Shown piece after piece: positions 19,768 through 29,068 of a stretch of 64,000 nucleotides of DNA; the first letter of the stretch is position 1; every line of letters begins with the position of its first letter. The notes beneath the pieces are model-generated. The model ran no database searches, was not told where the DNA came from, and saw only the letters and a list, made by a program, of their open reading frames with translations. Source of the stretch: Thiohalophilus thiocyanatoxydans (lineage in GTDB: Bacteria; Pseudomonadota; Gammaproteobacteria; UBA6429; Thiohalophilaceae); assembly GCF_004366735.1 (NCBI RefSeq), contig NZ_SOQX01000003.1, positions 206,507-270,506 of the forward strand, in the 5' to 3' direction. The position numbers and the translations under genes were made by a program.

Positions 19768-22700
19768 ATGCATAATCCCGTGACGCCGACACATGATGCC
19801 CACCATATGATTGACAAGGTGGTGGCGCGTGCCCATAACAGCTTTCCCGTCCGGGATCATGACAACATAGAGCGGTTTATCCGTCAGTACCTGGGCAGTG
19901 TGTCCTGGGAGGACATGGCCGAACGTCAGCTGGAGGACCTGTACGGTGCGGTGATCTCACACTGGAACCTGGTGAGCCAACGTCTGCCGCAGCAGGTGCT
20001 GATCCGGGTACAAAATCCCACCCTGGAAGAGCATGGTTGGCAATCGACCCATACGGTTGTTGAAGTCATCCAGAAGGATATGCCATTTCTGGTGGATTCC
20101 GTGCGTATGGCACTGAATCGGCACGGGTTGACGGTTCATCTGATTATTCATCCGGTGATGCGTATAGAGCGCAACGCGGAAGGTCGTCTGATCAAGGTGT
20201 TTGATATCGATGAAATCGGTGATGAGACCGCCAATGAAGCCTGTATGTATTTCGAGGTGGACCAGCAGAGTGATCCGGTCGTGTTACAGGCGTTGTATGA
20301 TGATATCGCCCGGGTGCTCGCGGATATCGAGGCCTGTGTACAGGACTGGCAACCGATGCGGGAACGTTTGCGAACCATTATCGGCGAAGTCAAGGCAATC
20401 ACCCCACCACTGGATGATGAACAACTGGAGGAAGATCTGGCTTTTCTGGAATGGCTGGATCAGGACCATTTTACCTTTATCGGTTATCGTGAATATCAAC
20501 TCGAACATCGCAAAGGGAGTGATTCTTTAAAAATTATTCCTGACAGTGGGCTGGGAATTTTGCGTAATGCTGAGGATAATACCTATTCCCGCAGCTTCGA
20601 ACAATTACACCCCCGGGCCAAACAAAAAGCCCACGAACCGGCTTTGTTGATTCTGACCAAGAGTAATTCCCGGGCGACCGTTCACCGGCCTGGCTATCTG
20701 GACTATGTCGGTATCAAGCGATTCGATGCCGATGGCAAAGTGATCGGTGAATGGCGTTTTCTCGGGCTGTATACTTCCGCAGCCTATATTCGCCGCGCCA
20801 CGGACATCCCGTTGCTGCGGCGCAAGGTACAGTCCGTGATGCGTCGCTCCGGTTTTCGAGCGCACAGTCATTCACAAAAAGCGCTGTTGAATATCGTTGA
20901 AACCCTGCCGCGTGATGAACTGTTCCAGTGTACCGATGACGAACTGTATGAAATTGCGCACAGCATTTTGCAACTTCAGGAGCGGCAACGTGTACGGGTG
21001 ATTGTGCGTCCCGATGCTTATGGACGATTTGTTTCCATCCTGATTTATATGCCGCGGGATCGCTTCAATACCGATATCCGGCTCAAGGTCCAGGAGATTC
21101 TCGCCAACCTGTTTAATGCCCGGGAACTGGACTTTACAGTCTGGCTGACCGATTCGGTACTGGCCCGTTTGCATCTGATACTGCATCTGCCACCCGGCGA
21201 GTTGCCCCGGTATGAGACCGAGGAAATTGAAAAACGTATCGCGGCTACTATTCGCAGCTGGAAAGATGAATTGCATGGCGCGCTGATTCATGAATACGGC
21301 GAGGAGCAGGGCAACAGATTATTGCAGGAATATGAGACCGCCTTTCCTGTCTCCTACCAGGGAGAGTATTCGGCGGAAATCGCCGCGCATGATATCCACA
21401 AACTCGAAGCGCTGAAAAATGGCCTGGATCTGGGGATGGGACTGTATCACCCGGTAGAAGCGCCGCAGGAGAAAATCCGCTTCAAACTGTTTCATACCGA
21501 AGAGCCATTATCTCTTTCTTTGTTATTACCCGTTCTGGAGAATATGGGGCTGAAGGTTATTGACGAGCGACCGCATCGTCTGCAACCGGCCGGACGCCCC
21601 CTGGTCTGGCTGCATGATGTCGGTATGGTGTATGCGTATAAAGGGAAACTGGATATCGAACAGATCAGGCAGATTTTTCAGGATGCCTTTGTGCGCATAT
21701 GGTATGGAGTGGTGGAAAATGACGGACTAAATGCCCTGGTGTTGCGCGCCCGGCTTGACTGGCGCGAAGTCGTGGTGATTCGAAGCTGTGTCAAATATCT
21801 TAAACAGACCAACTTCCCGTTCAGTCAGAACTATATGGAACAGGCGCTGGTGGAACATCCCCAGATTGCCCGAATGCTGGTGGATCTGTTTCTGGTGCGC
21901 TTCGATCCCGACGGACAGGCACAAGCCGCCGAACGCAGCGAACGGATCACTGATGCGATTCAACGCTCCCTGGATGAAGTGCCGACGCTGGATGCGGATC
22001 GAATATTACGCCGCCTATTTGTCCTGCTCCAGGCCATGCTACGCACCAACTACTTTCAGACAACGGACCAGCAGGCCCCAAGGGCTTATCTGTCATTCAA
22101 ACTGGATCCGCAAAAAATCCCCGATCTGCCCAACCCGCAACCCCGGTTCGAGATATTTGTTTACTCGCCGCAAACCGAGGGGGTCCACCTGCGAGGTGAT
22201 AAGGTCGCGCGTGGCGGTATCCGCTGGTCAGACCGCCAGGAGGATTTTCGCACCGAAGTCTTTGGGCTGATGAAGGCCCAGATGGTGAAAAATGCCGTAA
22301 TCATTCCCGTTGGCGCGAAGGGCGGTTTCATTGTCAAACAGAATCTGCGTGAACTGGAACGCGATGAGGTGAATCAGCGGGTTATCAGTTGTTACAAAAC
22401 CTTTATTCGCGGATTGCTGGATTTGACCGATAACCTGATCGACGACAAACCGGTTCCGCCACCCCGGGTGGTCAGTTATGACGAGCCGGATCCCTATCTG
22501 GTAGTGGCGGCCGACAAGGGGACGGCCTCTTTCTCCGATACCGCCAATGCCATCGCCCGGGAGTATAACTTCTGGCTGGATGATGCCTTTGCTTCAGGGG
22601 GCTCGAGCGGTTACGACCACAAGAAAATGGGAATTACCGCCCGCGGTGGCTGGGAGTCGGTCAAACGCCACTTTCGGGAAATCGGTAAGGATATTCAGCT

Positions 22701-24624
22701 GGAAAACTTTACCGTTGCCGGAATCGGGGATATGGCCGGCGACGTCTTTGGCAACGGTATGTTGTTATCCCGCCATATCCACTTGATAGCGGCCTTCAAT
22801 CACAAGGAGATTTTTCTGGATCCCGAGCCGGATGCCGAGCACAGTTTCAGGGAACGTGAACGCCTGTTCAACCTGCCACACTCCAACTGGTCAGATTATG
22901 ATCCGACACTTATCTCCAAAGGCGGGGGAGTTTATTCGCGTACGGCAAAATCCATTACGCTTTCTCCACAGGTGAAAAACGCTTTGCAAGTGGAGGCCGG
23001 GTCACTGACACCCAACGAACTGATTACGGCAATTCTCAAAGCACCGGTTGAACTGTTCTGGAACGGCGGTATCGGGACTTTTGTCAAAGCCAGTGATGAA
23101 AGCCATGATGATGCGGATGATCGGGCTAATGATGCCCTGAGAGTCAATGCCGATGAATTGCGCTGCCGGGTGATCGGAGAAGGGGGGAATCTGGGGTTGA
23201 CACAGCGTTCCCGTATCGAGTTCGCTCGACAGGGTGGGCGTCTCAATACCGACTTTATCGATAATTCGGGTGGGGTTGATTGTTCCGATCACGAAGTCAA
23301 CATCAAGATATTGCTCAACAAGGCGATGAGCGAAGAGTTGCTTGACGAATCACAGCGCAACCAGCTTCTCGACAGTATGACCGAAGATGTCGCCCGCCTG
23401 GTTCTGATAAACAATTATCAGCAGAGTGAGGCGCTTTCGCTCAGTGAGCACCTGGCTCCGACATTATTGGATGAACATATTCGCCTGATGCGAATGATGG
23501 AACGTAAAGGGTTGATCCAACGCGAGACCTGGAGTCTTCCCGATGATGAAAATCTGTCGTCACGACGCAGCACCGAACAGGGATTAAGTCGACCTGAACT
23601 GGCCGTGTTACAGGCGTTTAGCAAGATCGATCTATATCAGGAACTACTGGCTTCCGGGGTTCTTGATGAAGGGTATCTGATTAATGAACTTCCGATTTAT
23701 TTTCCCGAGGCGATTGCCAGGCAATATCCGCAGTATATGAACAATCATCCGTTACGTCGGGAAATTATCGCAACGTTCATCGCCAATAGTATGATTAATC
23801 GGATGGGTATGGCTTTCCCGTCTCGCCTTTATGAGCACACCGGCGCACCGATTCCCGAGATCGCCTGCGCTTACCTGGTAACCCGCAAAACTTTTGACCT
23901 ACCCGGCTTGTGGCAACAGATCGCGTTACTCGATAACCGGGTCACGGCCTCTGTCCAGCTCGATATGTTAAGCGCAATCCGCCGCCTGGCCAATCAGTCT
24001 ACATTGTGGTTATTACAAAATATTCCGCGTCCGCTGGATATTGGCGCCACAATTGATAAATACATGGATAGTGTCTCCTCCCTGATTCATGCCTTGCCGA
24101 GCCAGGTTGTTGAGGAGGATAGTGAAGCTCTGGCTAAAGCGGCACAGGCGTACCAGGAACAGGATATCCCCGAACCCTTTGCCTGGCGTATGGCGGGACT
24201 ACCCTACCTGTTTCCGGCGCTGGATATGGTTGAAGTCGCCCTGCAGACGGGGCAAAGTCCGGTATTTGTCGCTCAGGTGTTCAATCGGATCGGGGCGGCA
24301 CTGGAGTTACACTGGTTACGGGATCAGATCGATAAATTATCGCGCAAAGAGCACTGGACACGCCTGGCGCGCTCCGCCCTGCGCGATGAATTGTATCGCC
24401 TGCAACGTCTGTTGACCGCCAGCGTGCTGGATTCCGATGCGACAAATACCGACGCGATGCTATTGGTTGAAAATTGGCGAGCGGCTCAGGAAGCCGTGCT
24501 GGAACGGTACACTCGGCGCTTTGTGGAATTTAAATCAGCCAGTGTGGATCTGGCATTGCTCAATGTGGCATTGAACGAACTTCAAAAGTTGATTCGTAAT
24601 CTTGATGAGCCCGGCGAATATTGA
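19768..24624 (+). CDS. NAD-specific glutamate dehydrogenase, giant (180 kDa) type
   Basis: 1618 residues, close to the 1620 of Pseudomonas aeruginosa GdhB. It deaminates L-glutamate to 2-oxoglutarate with NAD+. The long N-terminal part carries ACT-like regulatory regions (for instance PFLVDSVRMALNRHGL near 109-124). The catalytic core spans about residues 770-1250, with GGIRWSDR near 815, the lysine motif GAKGGFIVKQ near 844-853, and GIGDMAGDVFGNGM near 988-1001. A long C-terminal helical region follows. It stands alone, with its own terminator. It probably serves amino-acid catabolism or glutamate balance under salt stress. Confidence 0.95.
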   Translation: MHNPVTPTHDAHHMIDKVVARAHNSFPVRDHDNIERFIRQYLGSVSWEDMAERQLEDLYGAVISHWNLVSQRLPQQVLIRVQNPTLEEHGWQSTHTVVEVIQKDMPFLVDSVRMALNRHGLTVHLIIHPVMRIERNAEGRLIKVFDIDEIGDETANEACMYFEVDQQSDPVVLQALYDDIARVLADIEACVQDWQPMRERLRTIIGEVKAITPPLDDEQLEEDLAFLEWLDQDHFTFIGYREYQLEHRKGSDSLKIIPDSGLGILRNAEDNTYSRSFEQLHPRAKQKAHEPALLILTKSNSRATVHRPGYLDYVGIKRFDADGKVIGEWRFLGLYTSAAYIRRATDIPLLRRKVQSVMRRSGFRAHSHSQKALLNIVETLPRDELFQCTDDELYEIAHSILQLQERQRVRVIVRPDAYGRFVSILIYMPRDRFNTDIRLKVQEILANLFNARELDFTVWLTDSVLARLHLILHLPPGELPRYETEEIEKRIAATIRSWKDELHGALIHEYGEEQGNRLLQEYETAFPVSYQGEYSAEIAAHDIHKLEALKNGLDLGMGLYHPVEAPQEKIRFKLFHTEEPLSLSLLLPVLENMGLKVIDERPHRLQPAGRPLVWLHDVGMVYAYKGKLDIEQIRQIFQDAFVRIWYGVVENDGLNALVLRARLDWREVVVIRSCVKYLKQTNFPFSQNYMEQALVEHPQIARMLVDLFLVRFDPDGQAQAAERSERITDAIQRSLDEVPTLDADRILRRLFVLLQAMLRTNYFQTTDQQAPRAYLSFKLDPQKIPDLPNPQPRFEIFVYSPQTEGVHLRGDKVARGGIRWSDRQEDFRTEVFGLMKAQMVKNAVIIPVGAKGGFIVKQNLRELERDEVNQRVISCYKTFIRGLLDLTDNLIDDKPVPPPRVVSYDEPDPYLVVAADKGTASFSDTANAIAREYNFWLDDAFASGGSSGYDHKKMGITARGGWESVKRHFREIGKDIQLENFTVAGIGDMAGDVFGNGMLLSRHIHLIAAFNHKEIFLDPEPDAEHSFRERERLFNLPHSNWSDYDPTLISKGGGVYSRTAKSITLSPQVKNALQVEAGSLTPNELITAILKAPVELFWNGGIGTFVKASDESHDDADDRANDALRVNADELRCRVIGEGGNLGLTQRSRIEFARQGGRLNTDFIDNSGGVDCSDHEVNIKILLNKAMSEELLDESQRNQLLDSMTEDVARLVLINNYQQSEALSLSEHLAPTLLDEHIRLMRMMERKGLIQRETWSLPDDENLSSRRSTEQGLSRPELAVLQAFSKIDLYQELLASGVLDEGYLINELPIYFPEAIARQYPQYMNNHPLRREIIATFIANSMINRMGMAFPSRLYEHTGAPIPEIACAYLVTRKTFDLPGLWQQIALLDNRVTASVQLDMLSAIRRLANQSTLWLLQNIPRPLDIGATIDKYMDSVSSLIHALPSQVVEEDSEALAKAAQAYQEQDIPEPFAWRMAGLPYLFPALDMVEVALQTGQSPVFVAQVFNRIGAALELHWLRDQIDKLSRKEHWTRLARSALRDELYRLQRLLTASVLDSDATNTDAMLLVENWRAAQEAVLERYTRRFVEFKSASVDLALLNVALNELQKLIRNLDEPGEY

Positions 24625-24681
24625 AAAGGGCAGGTGTCCTGCTGTTCGCGATATCATTGCCGCTCTGAAACCAATGCGCAC

Positions 24682-24713
24682 AAAAAAGCCCGGCACACAG
24701 GCCGGGCTTTTTT
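24682..24713. terminator. Bidirectional Rho-independent terminator
   Basis: AAAAAAGCCCGG and CCGGGCTTTTTT form a stem with an eight-base loop. It lies between the converging glutamate dehydrogenase and TSUP exporter genes and serves both. Confidence 0.93.
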
Positions 24714-24731
24714 ATGACATTGCGAATCGAC

Positions 24732-25823
24732 TTATGATTCTGCCACGGAGGCGGCGTATTCTGCATCCGCCTGTTGTTTCTTATGTTGTTTGATACCCTT
24801 GAGCAGTGCAGCAAGGATTGCAAACGCGCCACTCAATAATGCCAGCGCCAGAGTGCCAAAGCTGATGTTGCTCAGTAACGAGCTGGTTCCCTCGGAAATA
24901 GTGCTGATGAGATCCAGATCAGACAGGTAAACCGGCATCTCGAACAGCCGGCTGAACAGCACGATGATCATAATCATGCCCATGATCATCTTGACCGTAT
25001 AGTCCCGGACATAGGTGGTACCGATGGCACCGATCTGCACGCCGAACAAAGAGCCGGCCAGGATGATCATCGCCAGGCGAATATCCACGAAACCTTCCCA
25101 GGCATAGAACAGACTGCCGCCCATGCCCATGACAAACGCCACAACCAGCTCGGTGGCCGAGGCCATCAGGGCCGGGACGCCCAGGACATACATCATGGCA
25201 GGAACGCCGATGAAACCACCTACCGCAATCGAGGCGGCCAGCAAGCCGGTGGCAAAACCCAGCGGGGCAATGAACAGGACCGAGACCCGTTTGCCACCGA
25301 TGGAGTGGAAGCGCATCATGGTGCCGGGGATGTTGATGGATTGGACCCATTTGGCCAGACGCGGGGTGATATGTTCCGCGCCCTCCACATCGCCGCCTTC
25401 ACGTTTGCAACGGAATGCATCGCGCAACACGTAACCGCCGACCAGCGCCAGGACGACAATAAAGACCACAGAGACATAGAGATCGGTGCCGGTATCGCCA
25501 AAGTTATTGCGAATATTGGTCATAAACTCCTTACCGACGAATACGCCGATCTCGGCAAAGATACCCATGATGAGGCCCAGCTTGATGTCGACCTGGCCGT
25601 ACTTGTTTCGCTTTATGGAGGCGACCAGCGCCTTGGGGAATTTGTGCGCCATATTACTGGCCACGGCGATTACTGCCGGGGCACCCAGGCTCATCATGGC
25701 CGGGGTCAGGACGAAGGCGCCCCCGGAACCGATGAAGCCGCTGACCATGCCACCGATAAAACCGACCAGGAACAGCAAAAAGACGGTTGTTGCATTGAGA
25801 TCCAGAAAATTGACAGCTTCCAC
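24732..25823 (-). CDS. TauE/SafE (TSUP) family membrane exporter
   Basis: 363 residues with eight or nine hydrophobic segments and a hydrophilic cytoplasmic loop at about residues 138-175. The N-terminal family motif GFIGGMVSGFIGSGGAFVLTP (near 21-41) and its repeat near 215 (ASIAVGGFIGVPAMM) are clear. TSUP proteins move sulfite, sulfoacetate or other sulfur-containing anions, or organic acids, across the inner membrane. It shares an operon with the small membrane protein at 25842, 18 bases upstream. A LysR gene is divergent. In a sulfur-oxidising host, export of sulfite or a related anion is the favoured role; the substrate cannot be read from sequence. Confidence 0.9.
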   Translation of the reverse strand: MEAVNFLDLNATTVFLLFLVGFIGGMVSGFIGSGGAFVLTPAMMSLGAPAVIAVASNMAHKFPKALVASIKRNKYGQVDIKLGLIMGIFAEIGVFVGKEFMTNIRNNFGDTGTDLYVSVVFIVVLALVGGYVLRDAFRCKREGGDVEGAEHITPRLAKWVQSINIPGTMMRFHSIGGKRVSVLFIAPLGFATGLLAASIAVGGFIGVPAMMYVLGVPALMASATELVVAFVMGMGGSLFYAWEGFVDIRLAMIILAGSLFGVQIGAIGTTYVRDYTVKMIMGMIMIIVLFSRLFEMPVYLSDLDLISTISEGTSSLLSNISFGTLALALLSGAFAILAALLKGIKQHKKQQADAEYAASVAES

Positions 25824-25841
25824 GACATTAACCTCTTGAGA

Positions 25842-26114
25842 TTATTTTTTCTTGGCTTTGAGACCCAGCGCTTCCCAGAAATAACCGGTGAAGGCGCCGT
25901 GCACCAGGGAGAAAACCAGGGCGATGATGATGGGGATAAAAAACAGGGTTTTGTCGCCGCGGCTGGTTGCCTCCGCCATGTGACGGATTTCATCATTGAA
26001 TACGAATAATAAAATGTAGAGTCCCAGGCTCAGGCACCCATACAGGATGGTAAAGAGGGTAGCCGTCGAGAACATTTTGCGTCCGGGCGCCGGTTTGTCT
26101 GCAGGTTTGGTCAT
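25842..26114 (-). CDS. Small two-TM membrane protein, partner of TSUP exporter
   Basis: 90 residues, no family recognised. Two hydrophobic segments at about 17-39 (TLFTILYGCLSLGLYILLFVF) and 58-80 (FIPIIIALVFSLVHGAFTGYF), with a lysine-rich end. It is the first gene of the two-gene operon with the exporter and is divergent from the LysR gene, so it may assist or regulate transport. Confidence 0.78.
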   Translation of the reverse strand: MTKPADKPAPGRKMFSTATLFTILYGCLSLGLYILLFVFNDEIRHMAEATSRGDKTLFFIPIIIALVFSLVHGAFTGYFWEALGLKAKKK

Positions 26115-26247
26115 CGATGCACTCCATGGATGCTTGCGGGTGCTTTCCTAGGCCGCTGATATCGCCCTGTGGAATATCACCCGGAGTTAGTCTTTTCAGT
26201 CTGGTTGCCGGCGAACTGACCGGCTGACAGAAAACTACAGGAAATTA

Positions 26248-26339
26248 GTAAGATATGCTTACCGAGGGCGCGTATTATGCGACAGTGTTTCAGTATTTAC
26301 TAATGAAATTCTTTATGTAAATATTCCTGTATGGAATAT
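26248..26339. promoter_or_regulatory. Operator cluster between LysR gene and TSUP operon
   Basis: Three dyads sit in the divergent region. (1) GTAAG-N5-CTTAC at 26248-26262, which also fits the LysR box T-N11-A. (2) TATTTAC-N16-GTAAATA at 26294-26323. (3) ATATTCC-N5-GGAATAT at 26321-26339, which straddles the LysR start codon at 26331. A further GGAATATC half-site lies near 26171. The overlap with the start codon suggests autoregulation. The remainder of 26115-26247 shows nothing else. Confidence 0.6.
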
Positions 26340-27248
26340 CAAGAACTCCCCGATATCAACGGCTGGGCGACTTTGCGGGCGATTGTCGAGCAGGGCGGTG
26401 TCTCCGCGGCCGCCGCGGCGCTGAATATCGGCCAGCCGGCGGTGACCAAGCGCCTGCGGGCCCTGGAAGCCAGTTACGGGACCCGGCTGATGGAGCGGGT
26501 CAGCGGCCGGCTGCGGCTGACGCCCGCAGGTGAAAAGGTCTATCTGCTGGCGGTCCAGACCCTGGATCGCCAGCGCGCCCTCTATGAAGAGTTCCAGAAT
26601 CTGCATCTGGGGCAGAATACCCTGGCTCTGGAGGTGACGTTTTCCATTGGCGAGCACCTGCTGCCGGATCTGCTTTTCCAGTTTGCCGATCACTATCCCG
26701 ATTACAAGATCGACAGTCGCATGGCTTACGGCCGGGACATCCAGTCCCACCTGGTGACCGGACACACCGATCTGGCGCTGATGGAGAATGCACCGGATCA
26801 TCCTGATGTGCTGGTGCAAAAATGGGCGGATGATGAGTTGTGGCTGGTCTGCGGCGCCAGCCATCCCCTGGCCGGGACCGACTGGCTGCCGATCGAACGG
26901 CTGACTGAACTCCCTTATGTGTTACGGGAGAAACACGCCTCCAGCCGCGAGGAGCTGGAGCAGGCGTTAAGCGGTATTGGCATCGAAAAACTCAACGTGA
27001 CCCTGGAAGTCGGATCCACCGATACGATTGTGGAGATGCTGGCCCGGGGTAAACATGTCAGCTTTCTTCCGCGCTTTGCCGTGGCGGACAAGGTCCTGCG
27101 GGGTGATCTCTACCATGTCAAGATTACCGGTTTCCGCATCCTGCGTACGCTCTGGATCGCGCGCAATCGCGCCAAGCTCGATCATCCCGTGGCGGAAGCA
27201 TTTGTTGATCTTTTACGGAATATGACTGTATCGCAGCCTGGAATGTAA
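26331..27248 (+). CDS. LysR-family transcriptional regulator
   Basis: 305 residues. The N-terminal winged helix (about residues 8-67) contains GGVSAAAAALNIGQPAVTKR and RLRALEASYGTRLMER. The effector-binding domain follows from about 95 to 295 and is well formed. It is divergent from the TSUP operon, with dyads between them, so it very probably controls that operon and itself. The natural effector may be a sulfur oxyanion or an organic acid. No obvious ribosome-binding site is visible because the start lies within an inverted repeat. Confidence 0.92.
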   Translation: MEYQELPDINGWATLRAIVEQGGVSAAAAALNIGQPAVTKRLRALEASYGTRLMERVSGRLRLTPAGEKVYLLAVQTLDRQRALYEEFQNLHLGQNTLALEVTFSIGEHLLPDLLFQFADHYPDYKIDSRMAYGRDIQSHLVTGHTDLALMENAPDHPDVLVQKWADDELWLVCGASHPLAGTDWLPIERLTELPYVLREKHASSREELEQALSGIGIEKLNVTLEVGSTDTIVEMLARGKHVSFLPRFAVADKVLRGDLYHVKITGFRILRTLWIARNRAKLDHPVAEAFVDLLRNMTVSQPGM

Positions 27249-27448
27249 ATAGTGTTATCCCCTGACAGTTTTGACTGATAATCACTCTGTGTATTACCCG
27301 TACACCTGGTATCATTTTCCGAAAACTAAATTTCCAAACAGTGATGATTTTCACTGACTCGTTGCTGCCTCCTTCTATACTTTAGCTTATGTAAGCCCTC
27401 ACCCGGACGGGTGTTGGGTAACTGTTAAGCGTCCAGGGAGTGATGATG

Positions 27449-28192
27449 ATGAAACGCAGGTTAAAATCCGTATTATCAATTCTATTATCAGGTCTGTTGA
27501 TGTCGGGGATGGTCGTGGCGGACGAAGAGGCCGAACTCCAGCAACAGGCCGAGACCATGGATAATGGAAACCCCCGGGTAGTCACCGATAAGCTGACCGA
27601 AACCTTTAGTGATTTTGCCGGTTCAGAGGAAAATGCCTCCGCTCTGATTACAGGTTTGCGTAATGGTGATGAGATTACTATTACAACCGGGCAGGATGCC
27701 GAAACCAGCACCGCGACCTTCACAGATCCAACCGGCCAGAGCGGTTACGGCAATGTGTTTATCTCCCTGAGCCTGGCACAGGAACAGCTTGCGGCGTCCG
27801 GTATCAGTCAACCGACGGCCGAACAGATTGAGCTTGCTCTGCTAGGCGGTGAACTGGATGCCGATGTCAGTTTAGAGGGCGTGCTGACGCTACGTGAGCA
27901 GGGCATGGGCTGGGGTGAAATCGCCCAAACCATGGACACCAGGCTGGGGCACGTTATCAGGGGGTTACGTTCTGCCAATCAGGCGGCTGAGCCCAACCGC
28001 GGTGACGACAGGGCGAATCAGGCGACGAGCAAATCACAGCGTATGGACAAGTCGGCTCGTGAAGGGCGACAGGTCGGATCTGAGCGTCCCGAGCAATTCG
28101 CCAGGCCTGATCGGCCACAACGTCCGGAAAGACCCGAGCGACCCGAACGGCCAGAGCGGCCCGACAAACCACAAACGCCTGCTCGAAATTGA
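27449..28192 (+). CDS. Secreted protein with Arg-Pro-Glu repeat tail
   Basis: 247 residues from the last of several consecutive ATG codons, eight bases after AGGGAG; GTG/ATG starts from 27440 are also possible. Signal peptide about residues 1-24, then a domain with TDKLTETFSDFAGSEENA and SGYGNVFISLSLAQEQLA, and a region EQGMGWGEIAQTMDTRLG. I recall this arrangement in secreted proteins of betaproteobacteria and sulfur oxidisers, but no function is known. Residues after about 195 are low-complexity, with RPERPERPERPERP-type repeats. It is followed eight bases later by an outer-membrane barrel gene, so the two probably act together. Confidence 0.8.
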   Translation: MKRRLKSVLSILLSGLLMSGMVVADEEAELQQQAETMDNGNPRVVTDKLTETFSDFAGSEENASALITGLRNGDEITITTGQDAETSTATFTDPTGQSGYGNVFISLSLAQEQLAASGISQPTAEQIELALLGGELDADVSLEGVLTLREQGMGWGEIAQTMDTRLGHVIRGLRSANQAAEPNRGDDRANQATSKSQRMDKSAREGRQVGSERPEQFARPDRPQRPERPERPERPERPDKPQTPARN

Positions 28193-28200
28193 GGTTGGCA

Positions 28201-28986
28201 ATGTGGCGGATGAATGGGCGGCGGCATTATGTCGCCGTCATCATGTTGACGGTGGCACTTTTCCCCCGGGTACTTTTTGCTGAAACCGAATTCAGTCTGT
28301 CAGCCGGCATCGATTACACCACGGGGGATTACGGTCAACAGGCGGATACCGATATGGTGTATCTGCCCTTTACCGCCCGTTATAAAACGGATGCGTATAA
28401 CCTGTGGCTAACGGCGCCCTATCTGATGGTGGACGGGCCGGGTGGTGTGACCCGTGCTCAGGGACCGGTGCGACACACCGGAACCCAGACCACGAGCACC
28501 GAGTCGGGGCTCGGCGATGTTATTACCGGTCTGAGCTATGGTGTGTATGTGGATGCCCGCCAGGGTTTGCTGGTAGATGTGACCGGCAAAATAAAATTTT
28601 CCACAGCGGATGAAGCCAGGGGCCTGGGTACAGGGGAGAATGATTACTCGTTGCAGGTCGACTTGTATCAAAGCTGGAAGCAGTACACCTTGATCGCGAC
28701 CCTGGGGTATACCCTTGTGGGTGATCCGCCGGATATTAATCTCGATAATCGAACCTATCATTCGTTCGGGCTGGCCGGAAAGCTGTCGGAAAAAACCCAG
28801 GCGGGTATCCTGTACGATGTCAGTGGTCCAGCCTTCGACTTCGATTATGATCGTGAAGAACTCTTTGGCTATATTTCCCAGCGACTGGATCGTCGGCAGA
28901 AAATCCAGTACTACGCGCTTTATGGCCTGGAAACGGCGAGCCCGGATGTCGGGTTCGGTGTGATCCTGACTTACATGTTTATTTGA
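28201..28986 (+). CDS. Predicted outer-membrane beta-barrel protein
   Basis: 261 residues from the ATG at 28201 (GAGG upstream); a second ATG at 28210 is possible. Signal peptide about residues 1-31 (MLTVALFPRVLFA). The mature protein has alternating amphipathic strands with GDYGQQADTDMVYLPFTARYK, LWLTAPYLM and a terminal phenylalanine-containing strand (VGFGVILTYMFI), typical of porin-like or Phenol_MetA_deg-type barrels. It lies in an operon with the secreted protein upstream. Substrate unknown. Confidence 0.8.
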   Translation: MWRMNGRRHYVAVIMLTVALFPRVLFAETEFSLSAGIDYTTGDYGQQADTDMVYLPFTARYKTDAYNLWLTAPYLMVDGPGGVTRAQGPVRHTGTQTTSTESGLGDVITGLSYGVYVDARQGLLVDVTGKIKFSTADEARGLGTGENDYSLQVDLYQSWKQYTLIATLGYTLVGDPPDINLDNRTYHSFGLAGKLSEKTQAGILYDVSGPAFDFDYDREELFGYISQRLDRRQKIQYYALYGLETASPDVGFGVILTYMFI

Positions 28987-28997
28987 TGGCTAACGGA

Positions 28998-29015
28998 TAA
29001 ATAAGCGTTTCGAAT
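28998..29015. repeat. Solo copy of MITE terminal repeat
   Basis: TAAATAAGCGTTTCGAAT differs at one base from the first 18 bases of the 23-bp terminal repeat of the element at 52181-52321. No partner arm is found nearby, so it looks like a remnant. Confidence 0.6.
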
Positions 29016-29068
29016 GTCCGATCCCTGTGGGTTTAAGCGGGAGTGGTATTCGGAAGGCCTGTTTAGTT

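Noticed and set aside
28124..28170. Possible tandem DNA repeat or CRISPR-like array in the RPERPE region
   Set aside because: The units are 6-9 bases, variable, and in frame with the secreted protein. They encode a low-complexity tail, with no spacers. No CRISPR array is present in the window.
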